Source: Chryseobacterium sp. OSA05B | GTDB lineage: Bacteria > Bacteroidota > Bacteroidia > Flavobacteriales > Weeksellaceae | Length of the DNA: 64,000 nucleotides | Reading direction: 5' to 3' | Assembly (NCBI RefSeq): GCF_019970065.1 | Contig: NZ_JAHXYH010000004.1 | Coordinates: 124,001-188,000, forward strand | Part shown: positions 23,148 to 32,574 of the stretch, in pieces | Position numbering within the stretch: position 1 is the first letter of the stretch | Layout of the letters: every line of letters begins with the position of its first letter | Program-made: the position numbers and the translations under genes | The notes under the pieces: model-generated | The model's database searches: none | What the model saw: only the letters and a program-made list of their open reading frames with translations | Told to the model about the DNA's origin: nothing

Positions 23148-25010
23148 TTAACGTCCTAAATAGACCAGTAAAACGTTTATATCGGCCGGAGAAACACCGC
23201 TGATTCTTCCTGCCTGCGCTATAGTTTTAGGTCTTACATTAGACATTTTCTGTTTTGCTTCTGAAGAAAGGCTTGAAAGGCTTTTATAATCAAAATCTTC
23301 AGGAATTTTTATATTTTCCAGACGGTTAAGCTTAGCTACATTCTCTTTTTCTTTTTCAATATATCCTTTGTATTTGATATTAATCTCTGCCTGCTCTCTG
23401 ATTTCATCGTCGTACTGAGAAGAAAACTCCTTAATAGTATCTATGGCATCAAGCTTATCCAAGGTAATATTAGGTCTTGTAAGGAATTGTGCTGCTCTGT
23501 AAGCCTGATCTACAGGGTTACTGTCGATGGTTTCCAGAATAGGATTGATAACATCCGGTTTTAAAGAAGTTTCTCTTAAAAATGTCTCAAGTTCCTGACT
23601 CTTAGTTACTTTGGTTTCGACTTTTCTTAATCTGTCTTCTTTGGCAAGACCTAAATGATACGCTTTTTCAGTTAATCTGATGTCTGCGTTGTCCTGTCTT
23701 AGCAGAAGTCTGTATTCAGCACGGGAAGTGAACATTCTGTAAGGTTCTTCAGTTCCCTTTGTAATCAGATCATCGATCAGTACTCCGATATAAGCTTCGT
23801 CTCTGTTTAAGATGAAATCTTCTTTATCGTGTACTTTATTGTGTGCATTGATGCCTGCAATTAATCCCTGGCCTGCAGCTTCTTCATATCCTGTAGTTCC
23901 GTTAATCTGGCCGGCAAAATATAAATTGTCGATCAGTTTTGTTTCTAAAGTATGTTTTAGCTGGGTAGGAGGGAAGTAGTCATACTCAATAGCATATCCC
24001 GGACGGAAAACTTTTACATTTTCAAAACCTGGAATATGCTTCATAGCTTTGATCTGTACATCTTCAGGAAGAGAAGAACTGAATCCGTTTACATAGATCT
24101 CAACAGTTCTCCATCCTTCCGGTTCTACGAAAAGCTGGTGTCTTGTTCTTTCTGCAAAACGGTTAATCTTATCTTCAATACTTGGGCAGTATCTAGGTCC
24201 TAAACTCTGGATCGTACCATTAAACATTGGGCTTCTGTCGAAACCTTCGCGTAAAATATCATGGACGGTTTCATTCGTATAAACGATATGACAGCTTAGT
24301 TGTTTTGTTAGTTTTGGAGTATCGGTATAGCTGAACTTTTGAGGTTTTTCATCTCCTTTCTGTTCTTCCATTTTAGAATAATCAAGACTTCTTCCGTCTA
24401 CTCGGGGAGGAGTTCCTGTTTTCATTCTTCCGGCTTGGAAACCTAAACTTACCAATTGTTCGGTAATTCCGAATGCTCTTGGTTCGCCCATTCTTCCTCC
24501 GCCTAACTGTTTATCTCCAACGTGAATCAATCCGTTTAGAAATGTTCCGTTGGTAAGAACAACTGATTTACTTTTTATCTCAATTCCTAAAGAAGTAATC
24601 ACTCCGGTTACCTTATTATTTTCTACAATAAGCTGTTTCACCATGTCCTGAAAAAAATCAAGATTAGGTGTGTTTTCTAAAGCGAGTCTCCATTCTTCTG
24701 CAAAAAGCATTCTGTCATTTTGAGTTCTTGGTGACCACATTGCGGGGCCTTTGGAAAGGTTCAGCATTTTGAACTGGATTGCGGATTTATCTGCTATAAT
24801 TCCGGAGTATCCTCCCATAGCATCAATCTCTCTTACGATCTGTCCTTTTGCGATTCCTCCCATTGCCGGGTTGCAGCTCATCTGTCCGATGGTCTGCATA
24901 TTCATGGTAACAAGTAGGGTCTTTGAACCCAGGTTCGCGGCAGCTGCAGCAGCTTCACAACCTGCATGTCCGGCACCTACTACGATTACGTCATATGTAT
25001 CTGAAATCAT
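23148..25010 (-). CDS. mnmG: tRNA uridine-5-carboxymethylaminomethyl modification enzyme MnmG (GidA)
   Basis: 620-aa FAD enzyme that with MnmE installs cmnm5 on U34 of certain tRNAs. Seen: FAD loop VIVVGAGHAGCEAA at the N-terminus, MSCNPAMGGIAKG, GGGRMGEPRA, MKTGTPPRVDG, the Cys-containing LGPRYCPSIEDK, and a helical C-terminus ending SGVSPADINVLLVYLGR. Length is standard. The gene is bracketed by two parS sites at 3' and 5' ends, and gidA is near oriC in many bacteria, which fits the origin inference. Confidence 0.96.
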   Translation of the reverse strand: MISDTYDVIVVGAGHAGCEAAAAAANLGSKTLLVTMNMQTIGQMSCNPAMGGIAKGQIVREIDAMGGYSGIIADKSAIQFKMLNLSKGPAMWSPRTQNDRMLFAEEWRLALENTPNLDFFQDMVKQLIVENNKVTGVITSLGIEIKSKSVVLTNGTFLNGLIHVGDKQLGGGRMGEPRAFGITEQLVSLGFQAGRMKTGTPPRVDGRSLDYSKMEEQKGDEKPQKFSYTDTPKLTKQLSCHIVYTNETVHDILREGFDRSPMFNGTIQSLGPRYCPSIEDKINRFAERTRHQLFVEPEGWRTVEIYVNGFSSSLPEDVQIKAMKHIPGFENVKVFRPGYAIEYDYFPPTQLKHTLETKLIDNLYFAGQINGTTGYEEAAGQGLIAGINAHNKVHDKEDFILNRDEAYIGVLIDDLITKGTEEPYRMFTSRAEYRLLLRQDNADIRLTEKAYHLGLAKEDRLRKVETKVTKSQELETFLRETSLKPDVINPILETIDSNPVDQAYRAAQFLTRPNITLDKLDAIDTIKEFSSQYDDEIREQAEINIKYKGYIEKEKENVAKLNRLENIKIPEDFDYKSLSSLSSEAKQKMSNVRPKTIAQAGRISGVSPADINVLLVYLGR

Positions 25011-25057
25011 TTTTATATTGCTTATTTAAAGCCTTTAATTTTAATATTTTCCATGAA

Positions 25058-25073
25058 TGTTTCACGTGAAACA
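25058..25073. promoter_or_regulatory. parS: parS site (ParB/Spo0J binding), second copy
   Basis: Second exact TGTTTCACGTGAAACA, within a 20-bp palindrome (25056-25075), 47 bp upstream of the mnmG start codon and 1.93 kb from the first copy. Its position in the mnmG 5' region means ParB binding could also affect mnmG transcription. Confidence 0.9.
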
Positions 25074-25157
25074 TTTTTAGAGAATGCACTCCAGGTGACT
25101 TGTAATTCTATCTAGCTTTAAGCACTTTATGAATTGCTTCTTAAGTGATTCTTCAAT

Positions 25158-25580
25158 TTATTCAGGATTTAGATCTCTGAATTTAGCCAGGTAAAGATCT
25201 TCCCTTCTGCGCATCTCTTTCTCCTCTTCTTCTGTCTTATCCTTGTAACCTGCGAGGTGAAGAATGCCATGGGCCAGGACCCTTTTTAATTCTTCTTCAT
25301 AATCTCTGGATAGAGTAGAAGCGTTGTCTGAAATTCGCTGCAAAGATACGAAAATCTCTCCGCTTATTGTTTTGCCTTTTACATAATCGAAAGTGATGAT
25401 ATCGGTATAATAATCATGCTGCAGATAATCCTGATTGATCTTAAGCAGATACTCGTCATCACAGAAAATATAATTGATTTCACCTGTTTTTTTTCCTTCT
25501 GAAAGAATGATATCTTCCAGCCATTTTTGATAATCTGTACTGACAGATTCCTGTAAGTTTTCGTAAAAAAATTGTATCAT
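25158..25580 (-). CDS. ybeY: Endoribonuclease YbeY (rRNA maturation)
   Basis: 140-aa metalloprotein involved in 16S rRNA 3' processing and ribosome quality control. The UPF0054 pattern is clear: YCxD-like DIITFDYVKGKTISGEIFVS and the metal motif RVLAHGILHLAGYKDKTEEEE. The canonical HxxxHxxxxxH has its third His replaced by Asp (GYKDKT), a form I associate with Bacteroidetes YbeY. Starts 4 bp after the patatin gene stop, in an operon with it and murF-alr. Confidence 0.92.
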   Translation of the reverse strand: MIQFFYENLQESVSTDYQKWLEDIILSEGKKTGEINYIFCDDEYLLKINQDYLQHDYYTDIITFDYVKGKTISGEIFVSLQRISDNASTLSRDYEEELKRVLAHGILHLAGYKDKTEEEEKEMRRREDLYLAKFRDLNPE

Positions 25581-25584
25581 TGTA

Positions 25585-27741
25585 TTAAAACCAGTGTCCT
25601 AAAATAACACTGAATATGCCTTTTTGATTGTTTTTAAGTGAATGGCTGAAATTAACTTTAATCTGCCCGAAAGGAGATTTGTATCCAGCCGTAAGTCCTA
25701 GTGAACTATAATTTACTTTAACAGCATCTTCAAATTTAATATCATCTGAAAGATTCGCAAAGCTGAAATTCCCGCTGATAAAATAGTTTTTATTGAATTT
25801 AAACTGAACATCGTTTGAAACGAGAATCACATTATTTGCATTGAGCTGAGCAAAATAAAAGCCTCCAAAGTTCTTAAAGTTGATGAGATTCTGTTCAAAG
25901 ATTCCCCCCAGTCTGTATTGGTAAAATTCCGGAAGATTGTCCCCGATCGTAATTCCACCATAAAGATTCAGACGGTATGAGAATTGTTTTGAGAGCGGAA
26001 TATTAAGTCGGATATCTGCTTTAACCTGAATGATTCTTTTTTCAACTTCCGATTTTAAAAGGTCAATGACCTTACCTTCAGCATTGATGTAAATCCCTCG
26101 GGAAGGGAAGTCTTTATCGTTCTGGGTGTCACTTTTCAGGAATACATATGGGTTTAAAAAACGCATGTATCTTTCGTGTACGCCGTTTATTTCCGCACCA
26201 AAATAGTCATGGCTTATTCCACCGCCAATTGCAAATTTATCCTTCCAAACGGACTGTATATAAGCCTCGTTTCTGAACCATTCCCATTTATCTACAATAT
26301 TGTTATCTATATTTTTCAGGTCAAAGCTCATTCCGGAAGAGTAGATCCCGAAGCCGGGGATATATCCGTTATCAATAAAATAATTCAGATAATACCTCGG
26401 TTTGTCACCTACCACTACATCTAATGAAAGATTTGAGTTTTTAAACAGAAGACGTTTTCCGGAGTAATTCAGAAGAAGTCCTGTTTTGAAAACTTCATCG
26501 TAATGCAGTCCGACTTTCAAAAAGTGACGGGCTTCATCTTCGGTAACGTAGAGTTTCAGATAATTAGCATCATTTTCCGGGATGATATCATAATTGATAA
26601 AACGGTAATTGTTGGTGGCAACAAGTTTATCAATTTTCTTATTAATACTTCCATAAGTCTGCATAGAAGGGAGACGGAGCCCCATTTTCCCCAGAACGTA
26701 GTTTTTACCGTAAATACGGCCTCCATCTAGTGAAATGCTGTCTATCTTGTATACATTGGAATATATTGGGTTTACGCGCTCCCTAAGGCGGTCAAATGAA
26801 CGTTTTGGAAGCTGATCCAATACCGCGGTATACTTCATGCCTTCTGTATATCCACTATCCAGAATTTTCTTTTTATCGTCGTAGCTGGTGGCCGTCATCC
26901 CTTTAAGATTCGGCTTGATATTAATATCGGTGTATTTGTACTGTTTTCTGGTATCTCTTTTAATTCCGAAATCAATAACCTGATTTAGAATGGATATAAT
27001 GTTGTTTAAATCATCTCTTGTCGATAAATCCTGGTTTAGGTCCACACCGATCACGATATCGATTCCTTTGTCCTTTAACGGCTTTGAAGGATAATTGACT
27101 GTCATTGCACCATCAATGTAAATACTGTCGCCGATTTTTACCGGATCCATAAGAGAAGGGAAGGCTGAGCTGGCCATAATCGACTGTACCAGGTCTCCTT
27201 TCTCAAAGATCTGCATATTTCCGCTTTCAAGATTGGTGGCTACACACATAAAAGGGATGGGCAATTTAGAGAAATCATCAATATTGGAAACATTTTTAAA
27301 AAGTTCCTTGAGGAGATATACATTTCTCTGCCCCGAGCTTATGGAAGAGGGAAGGGATATTTTTCCGTTTTTTAAAGGAATGGATAAAAGATATTTATCA
27401 ACAGCTTTGTTAAAGAAAGAAGTTTCCTGTCTCGATTTAGGATCCATGATCAGAGAATAGAAATCCGTATCCATCACGATCTTCTCTATTTCTTTTCCGG
27501 AATATCCCGAAGCATACAGACCACCTACAATGGCGCCCATACTGGTTCCGGAAATATAATCTACTTTTACTCCCAATGAATCTAATACTTTCAGTACTCC
27601 GACATGTGAAAAACCTTTGGCGCCGCCACCGGCAAGGGAAAGTCCTATTCTGGGATTTTTGGGAATGACGAGATCCTTTTTCACTTGAGAATGGATCATC
27701 AGGAGTTGGAATACGAAGAGAAGGATCAGGAGTTTTCTCAT
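25585..27741 (-). CDS. Patatin-like phospholipase with outer-membrane barrel domain
   Basis: 718 aa. Signal peptide (LLILLFVFQLLMIHSQ), then a patatin domain (about residues 30-230) with the oxyanion loop LAGGGAKGFSHVG, nucleophile elbow GTSMG and dyad YIDGAMTVNYP. A POTRA-like middle (about 330-400) and a C-terminal Omp85/BamA-type 16-strand barrel (about 410-718, ending LGHWF) follow. This is the PlpD-like type V autotransporter architecture, placing a lipase at the outer membrane. The barrel ends in aromatic Phe as required for BAM recognition. Sits 2 bp after murF-alr. Confidence 0.9.
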   Translation of the reverse strand: MRKLLILLFVFQLLMIHSQVKKDLVIPKNPRIGLSLAGGGAKGFSHVGVLKVLDSLGVKVDYISGTSMGAIVGGLYASGYSGKEIEKIVMDTDFYSLIMDPKSRQETSFFNKAVDKYLLSIPLKNGKISLPSSISSGQRNVYLLKELFKNVSNIDDFSKLPIPFMCVATNLESGNMQIFEKGDLVQSIMASSAFPSLMDPVKIGDSIYIDGAMTVNYPSKPLKDKGIDIVIGVDLNQDLSTRDDLNNIISILNQVIDFGIKRDTRKQYKYTDINIKPNLKGMTATSYDDKKKILDSGYTEGMKYTAVLDQLPKRSFDRLRERVNPIYSNVYKIDSISLDGGRIYGKNYVLGKMGLRLPSMQTYGSINKKIDKLVATNNYRFINYDIIPENDANYLKLYVTEDEARHFLKVGLHYDEVFKTGLLLNYSGKRLLFKNSNLSLDVVVGDKPRYYLNYFIDNGYIPGFGIYSSGMSFDLKNIDNNIVDKWEWFRNEAYIQSVWKDKFAIGGGISHDYFGAEINGVHERYMRFLNPYVFLKSDTQNDKDFPSRGIYINAEGKVIDLLKSEVEKRIIQVKADIRLNIPLSKQFSYRLNLYGGITIGDNLPEFYQYRLGGIFEQNLINFKNFGGFYFAQLNANNVILVSNDVQFKFNKNYFISGNFSFANLSDDIKFEDAVKVNYSSLGLTAGYKSPFGQIKVNFSHSLKNNQKGIFSVILGHWF

Positions 27742-27743
27742 AA

Positions 27744-30191
27744 TTAGTCTTTTATATATATCCGTTTCACCCGTGGCGAAATGGATGTTAACACTTCATA
27801 GGTTATTGTTTTGCAGTAGCCTGCGAATTCTTTTAAACTTGGTTTTGCATTAAAGATGGTGACTGTATCACCTTCCTTTACATTTGGAATTTGATCTACG
27901 TTGATCATCATCATATCCATACAGAGATTTCCTACGATAGGAGCCAGAATTTTATTCACACCTACATTACCTACCTGATTTCCGATCAGTCGCGGAATTC
28001 CGTCTGCATATCCTACAGGAATGGTAGCGATCTTTGCGGCATGATCAGTTATGTATTTTCTGCTGTACCCTACAGATTCTCCGGTGTCTACCGTTGATAT
28101 CTGCGAAATTACGGTTTTAAAGCTTACCACAGACTGAAGCTGTTTCTGTATTTCACTACATGGTGATTCTCCAATCATTCCTATCCCGATTCTTACCATG
28201 TCATACTGATGTTCTGTATAACTTGTAATTCCGGAAGAATTCAGAATATGTCGGAGAGGGGTGTATCCCAACTTTTGAATCAGATAGCTGGAGTTCTTTT
28301 CAAAAACTTCAAACTGGCTGAATGTAAATTCCTTCTCTTCAGGCATGTCTGATGAAGACAGGTGGCTGAACATACTCTGGACCTTTACATTTTTATGGCT
28401 TAAAGTTTCACTGAGCTCATCCAATTCAAAATCTTTAAAACCAAGACGGTGCATTCCCGTCTCAAGTTTGATATGAATAGGATATTTTTTGTCATACCCG
28501 GATTTTTGAACCGCTTCATAGAACAATTCCAAAACTCTGAAACTGTAAATTTCAGGTTCTAAATTATATTCAATAATCGCTTCATAGCTGTGCTGTTCAG
28601 GATTCATCACGATGATAGGAGTGGTAATTCCTTTTTTACGCAATTCTATACCTTCGTCCGCATAAGCAACACCCAGATAATCAATATGATGGTGTTGCAG
28701 GAATTCAGAAATTTCATAGCTTCCCAATCCGTAAGCATTTGCCTTTACCATCGCCATCATTTTTGTTCCCGGTTTCAATAGGGATTTGTGATAGTTGATA
28801 TTATGAAGAATTGCATTCAGATTGATCTCCAGAACCGTATCATGCTTTCTGAGTTCAAGAATATCTTTAAGCTTCTCGATTTCAAATTTTCTTGCTCCTT
28901 TTAGCAGGATGATCTGATTTTCAATTTCTGTAAGATGTTTACTATCAATTAATTCCTGAGTACTGATGAAAGTAGACGTTTTAGATTTAAATAATTCACT
29001 GAATTTTGAAATTTCACTTCCGATTAAAAAAACAGAATCGAAGTTCTGATCATTCACCAGTTCGGAAACTTCTTCATAGAGTTTCTGTGAATTAGAATTA
29101 ACCCCCACAATATCCGTTAAAACCAGAGATTTTTTAGATTTATTATATTCATTCAGAAACTGAAGTGCTGTCTTGAGAGAATCCAGATCAAGATTAAAAG
29201 AATCGTTGACGATGATATTATTTTTAATGCCTTCAATAGCTTCCAGCCGCATTTCCACGGCTTTTAAAGAATTGATCTTTTCGATGATCTTTTGATTATC
29301 GATATTTAGTTCTTTTAAAACGGTGATCAAAGCCAGAGCATTCGTTAACGTAGCTTCGTCTCTCTGATGAACAGGGAAGGATATTTCTTCGTCAAAATAA
29401 GCCACCGTAATTTTTTCATCTTTAGAAATACCTTCTTTGATGAAAACCTGGTTGTTCTTTTTAAATCCGTAAGAAATTAATTTTTTACCTGAATATAAAT
29501 CCTTTATTTTTTGGTCAACCAATGCATTATCGCCATTGTAAATAATGACTTCAGAACCTTTAAAAAGCATGATCTTTTCATCGATCAGTTCTTCTTCAGA
29601 TTGGAAATTGGCTGCGTGTGCAGTTCCGATATGAGTAAGCAGTCCGATCTGCGGATGGAATATATGCTCCAGCTTTTCCATCTCATGGGGCTTTGAAATT
29701 CCTACTTCAAAAATTCCCAGTTCATACGAGCTGTTGATTGGGAGTAAGGAAAGCGGAAGACCGATCTGAGAATTAAAACTTTTCGGGCTTTTTACGGTTG
29801 GAAATTCATTCCAAAGACACTGGTAAAGCCATTCCTTTAAAATAGTTTTCCCGTTACTTCCTGTAATTCCAATGGATTTAAGGTGCGAATTTTCAAAATG
29901 GTATTTCGCCAGTTTCTGAAGAAAATCCACTGAATTTTCAACAATAATCCACGTAATATTTTCAAACTGCGGATATTGATGCTCAGAGATAATCACATCA
30001 ATACCGCGATCTATGGCAGATTCAATGAATTTTTCTCCGGAATTCTTGTGCGTATTGATCGCTACGAATGCCGTATTTTTCGTTGAATAAATAATTCTGC
30101 TGTCAAACGCTATATTTCTGATCACTAAATCTTGATTTCCAATGATCTGTGCATTGGTGATGTCTGCAATTTGTTTTACTGTATAGTTCAT
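27744..30191 (-). CDS. murF-alr: Bifunctional MurF ligase / alanine racemase
   Basis: 815-aa fusion. N-terminal half (to about 440) is MurF, which adds D-Ala-D-Ala to UDP-MurNAc-tripeptide: ATP loop GITGSNGKTILKEW, HIGTAHAANF, and NDSFNLDLDSLKTALQFL. C-terminal half (about 450-815) is a PLP-dependent alanine racemase supplying D-Ala: MMAMVKANAYGLGSYE with the PLP lysine, MHRLGF, RIGIGMIGESP and catalytic Tyr in GYSRKY. The fusion is a recognised Bacteroidetes arrangement and couples D-Ala production to its use. First gene of the murF-alr/patatin/ybeY operon. Confidence 0.95.
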   Translation of the reverse strand: MNYTVKQIADITNAQIIGNQDLVIRNIAFDSRIIYSTKNTAFVAINTHKNSGEKFIESAIDRGIDVIISEHQYPQFENITWIIVENSVDFLQKLAKYHFENSHLKSIGITGSNGKTILKEWLYQCLWNEFPTVKSPKSFNSQIGLPLSLLPINSSYELGIFEVGISKPHEMEKLEHIFHPQIGLLTHIGTAHAANFQSEEELIDEKIMLFKGSEVIIYNGDNALVDQKIKDLYSGKKLISYGFKKNNQVFIKEGISKDEKITVAYFDEEISFPVHQRDEATLTNALALITVLKELNIDNQKIIEKINSLKAVEMRLEAIEGIKNNIIVNDSFNLDLDSLKTALQFLNEYNKSKKSLVLTDIVGVNSNSQKLYEEVSELVNDQNFDSVFLIGSEISKFSELFKSKTSTFISTQELIDSKHLTEIENQIILLKGARKFEIEKLKDILELRKHDTVLEINLNAILHNINYHKSLLKPGTKMMAMVKANAYGLGSYEISEFLQHHHIDYLGVAYADEGIELRKKGITTPIIVMNPEQHSYEAIIEYNLEPEIYSFRVLELFYEAVQKSGYDKKYPIHIKLETGMHRLGFKDFELDELSETLSHKNVKVQSMFSHLSSSDMPEEKEFTFSQFEVFEKNSSYLIQKLGYTPLRHILNSSGITSYTEHQYDMVRIGIGMIGESPCSEIQKQLQSVVSFKTVISQISTVDTGESVGYSRKYITDHAAKIATIPVGYADGIPRLIGNQVGNVGVNKILAPIVGNLCMDMMMINVDQIPNVKEGDTVTIFNAKPSLKEFAGYCKTITYEVLTSISPRVKRIYIKD

Positions 30192-30322
30192 TGGTACCCG
30201 TTCTGCTTTATTTTGAGCTCATTGATGGTAAATTTTAGGGAAAGGTAAATATTTCGTTTTTGAATATATTCTCTTCTAAAGTTTTGCCCCCTTTTACCTT
30301 TACAAGTTAATTTATTTTTTCT

Positions 30323-30399
30323 GGATCATTGCAAAGGCGCAAAATAATTAATACAGATACTTTTGTACATGCAGAAATAACTTTGCGCCTTCGAGATCC
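30323..30399. repeat. Intergenic long inverted repeat
   Basis: Arms AAGGCGCAAA (30334-30343) and TTTGCGCCTT (30382-30391) with outer arms GGATC (30323-30327) and GATCC (30395-30399). Lies between tdk 3' end and the murF-alr start. Resembles a small palindromic intergenic element; no coding capacity. Confidence 0.5.
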
Positions 30400-30417
30400 T
30401 CCATCCGCTGTGCGGTA

Positions 30418-31008
30418 TTATTTTTTCTTTCTTAAAAGCATTTCGTCAATAAAAACGCGTCGGCTTACTGCTTCATAGCTTTCCGTTTCGCCAAGTTCCA
30501 CAAGATCATTTCCCTGGGAAATTCTCATAGAGTAGTTGGCCAGATTCCCTGTTCTCTTGCAAATAGCATGCACTTTTGTGACGTATTCTGCGGTAGCCAT
30601 CAAATTAGGCATCGGTCCGAATGGACGTCCCAGGAAATCCATATCAAGTCCTGCCACAACCACTCTTACGCCGCTGTTGGCAAGCTGATTGGCAATATCT
30701 ACAATGCTTTCATCAAAAAACTGTGCTTCATCTATTCCCACCACATCACAGTTAGAAGCCAGCAGAAGAATTTCATTGGGATTATCTACTGCTGTACTGC
30801 GGATTTTATTCTGATTGTGAGAAACAACGTCCTCTTCAGAATATCGTGTATCTAGTCTCGGTTTAAAAATTTCCACGTTCTGACCCGCCATTTCTGCTCT
30901 TCGCAATCTTCGGATCAGCTCTTCGGTTTTTCCCGAAAACATAGAGCCACAAATAACTTCCATCCAACCACTTTGTTTGGAATGATTAATTGTATTTTCT
31001 AAAAACAT
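30418..31008 (-). CDS. tdk: Thymidine kinase
   Basis: 196-aa class II thymidine kinase of the pyrimidine salvage pathway (thymidine to dTMP). P-loop ICGSMFSGKTEELIRRL, IDEAQFFD and VAGLDMDFLGRPFG lid region are all present. The zinc lasso, usually two CxxC pairs, is missing: the positions read HAICKRTGN and YEAVSRRVF. The enzyme therefore probably folds without structural zinc. Monocistronic and divergent from the acidic repeat gene, with its own -7 element. Confidence 0.93.
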   Translation of the reverse strand: MFLENTINHSKQSGWMEVICGSMFSGKTEELIRRLRRAEMAGQNVEIFKPRLDTRYSEEDVVSHNQNKIRSTAVDNPNEILLLASNCDVVGIDEAQFFDESIVDIANQLANSGVRVVVAGLDMDFLGRPFGPMPNLMATAEYVTKVHAICKRTGNLANYSMRISQGNDLVELGETESYEAVSRRVFIDEMLLRKKK

Positions 31009-31037
31009 TTGTTAAATTAGCCGTATATTTTTAAGAT

Positions 31038-31045
31038 CAAAAGTA
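31038..31045 (-). promoter_or_regulatory. -7 promoter element of tdk
   Basis: Minus strand TACTTTTG matches TANNTTTG, 29 nt upstream of the tdk ATG. Confidence 0.4.
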
Positions 31046-31069
31046 AGCAATTTTAATAAGATTCTTATT

Positions 31070-32572
31070 ATGCAGAACATCCAAGATTTAAAGGAAAAAA
31101 TTTTTTTTGAATCCAAGAATATCATCGATATTTTGGAGAAAATAAACAACGTAGACGAATTACTTTCCAAGCAGGATCTTGTAGATGAGCTTGCGAACAG
31201 GATTTCTTTTTTAAGGTTGCTGGAAAAAAATATCGAGTACTTTATTACCGATCATTCTCAGCAGAATGCAGAGAGCCAGTACATTTCATCCCAATCAGAT
31301 GATGCCCATGAATCCAATCATGAAGTGACGGAAGAGGAGGCGATCTTCAATAATGAGTTTAATGAAATCGATGAAAACGAAGGTGAAAATTATTCAGCTA
31401 CATCAATTGATGATGAGGAAATATTTAATCACCAACTGGATGAAATCGTAGAAAATGAATTCCATGAGAATATCGTCAGCTTTGCGGAAGAAAATAACGC
31501 AGAGATGTTATCCGACGGTGCCCAGGAAAAAGTTTCTCACCATGATCTTACAGAAGAGGAAGCCGTTTTCAATAATCAGTTGAACGAAATTGATGAAAAT
31601 GAATCTTTTAATTCCACTGAAAAAGTTTTAAGCTTTGTGGATGAAGAAAGAATCCTTGCCGATGCGAAACCGGATAATGATGAAGATCTCAATGAAGATT
31701 TATTCATCACTGAAACCACAGAAGAGGAGGCGATTTTCAATAATCAGCTGAATGAAATAGACGAAGATGAAGACAACGTTTCACATGAAACAAATGCTTC
31801 AAAAGACCTTGAAACTGAACAACCGGAGCATCATACGTCTGAAAAAAACAAAGAACAGACCGAAAGAATTCCAAGTATTTTCGATACTGAAATGCTGGAA
31901 GACGAAATTCTGATCGAGGAAAATGAAGAGCAGTTCATTGCATCAAATGTTACCATTGAACAAGGGGAAATGCTTACGGACACTTCTAATGTGGAAGGCA
32001 TCCTAAGCGAAATAAAAAACGATTTTCCTTTGGAAGAAAGGGAAGAAACCATCCTTGCGGAAGTCTATGACAGAAGAAAGATTGTCGATATAGATAAGCC
32101 GTTTCCGGAAACAGAAAACCAAAAACTAGCCTCTGATGAGAGCTTCGAAGATCTCGATGTCTATCAGCAGGAGAAAAAAATAAAACTGGCCAATATTAAA
32201 GGACTGAAAGCTGTGCAGAGCTTATTTGACGACGATCCTCTGGAAAGGGAAATGCCACACGAAAAGCCGGCACCCGAAGTAAAAGAAGAAGTGGGAAGCA
32301 TTCTTAAAACCAACATTCCTACCCAATTTATGGAGGCGGATAAGGTAAAACCCGAATTCAGACTGGATCTGAATGACAGAATTGCCTTTTCAAAAATGCT
32401 GTTTGACGGAAGCCAGACGGATCTGAACGAAACGGTAGCCCGGTTGAACGGATTCAAAAATCTGGAAGAAGCAAAAGAATATCTCAGCGATCTTTATTAC
32501 GAAAGAAAGTGGAGTAAAGTAGATGAATATGCCCAGAGACTCTGGATATTGGTAGAAAATAAATTCTTATAA
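31070..32572 (+). CDS. Acidic repeat protein of unknown function
   Basis: 500 aa, very acidic, no signal peptide. The N-terminus (1-60) is helical. Three clear copies of a motif of the form TEEEA[IV]FNNxxNEIDExE occur at about residues 87-104, 161-178 and 217-234, plus a degenerate copy (DDEEIFNHQLDEIVENE) at about 114-130. A conserved-looking C-terminal helical domain (about 430-500, LDLNDRIAFSKMLFDG...YYERKWSKVDEYAQRLW) ends the protein. It may be a cytoplasmic scaffold whose repeats are binding motifs. The rsmI start is 2 nt after its stop, so they are translated together. Confidence 0.8.
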   Translation: MQNIQDLKEKIFFESKNIIDILEKINNVDELLSKQDLVDELANRISFLRLLEKNIEYFITDHSQQNAESQYISSQSDDAHESNHEVTEEEAIFNNEFNEIDENEGENYSATSIDDEEIFNHQLDEIVENEFHENIVSFAEENNAEMLSDGAQEKVSHHDLTEEEAVFNNQLNEIDENESFNSTEKVLSFVDEERILADAKPDNDEDLNEDLFITETTEEEAIFNNQLNEIDEDEDNVSHETNASKDLETEQPEHHTSEKNKEQTERIPSIFDTEMLEDEILIEENEEQFIASNVTIEQGEMLTDTSNVEGILSEIKNDFPLEEREETILAEVYDRRKIVDIDKPFPETENQKLASDESFEDLDVYQQEKKIKLANIKGLKAVQSLFDDDPLEREMPHEKPAPEVKEEVGSILKTNIPTQFMEADKVKPEFRLDLNDRIAFSKMLFDGSQTDLNETVARLNGFKNLEEAKEYLSDLYYERKWSKVDEYAQRLWILVENKFL

Positions 32573-32574
32573 TT

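Noticed and set aside
27952..27960. Isolated TTATTCACA DnaA box in murF-alr
   Set aside because: A single 9-mer in a coding region with no neighbours; a window of this size and base composition would be expected to hold one or two by chance.
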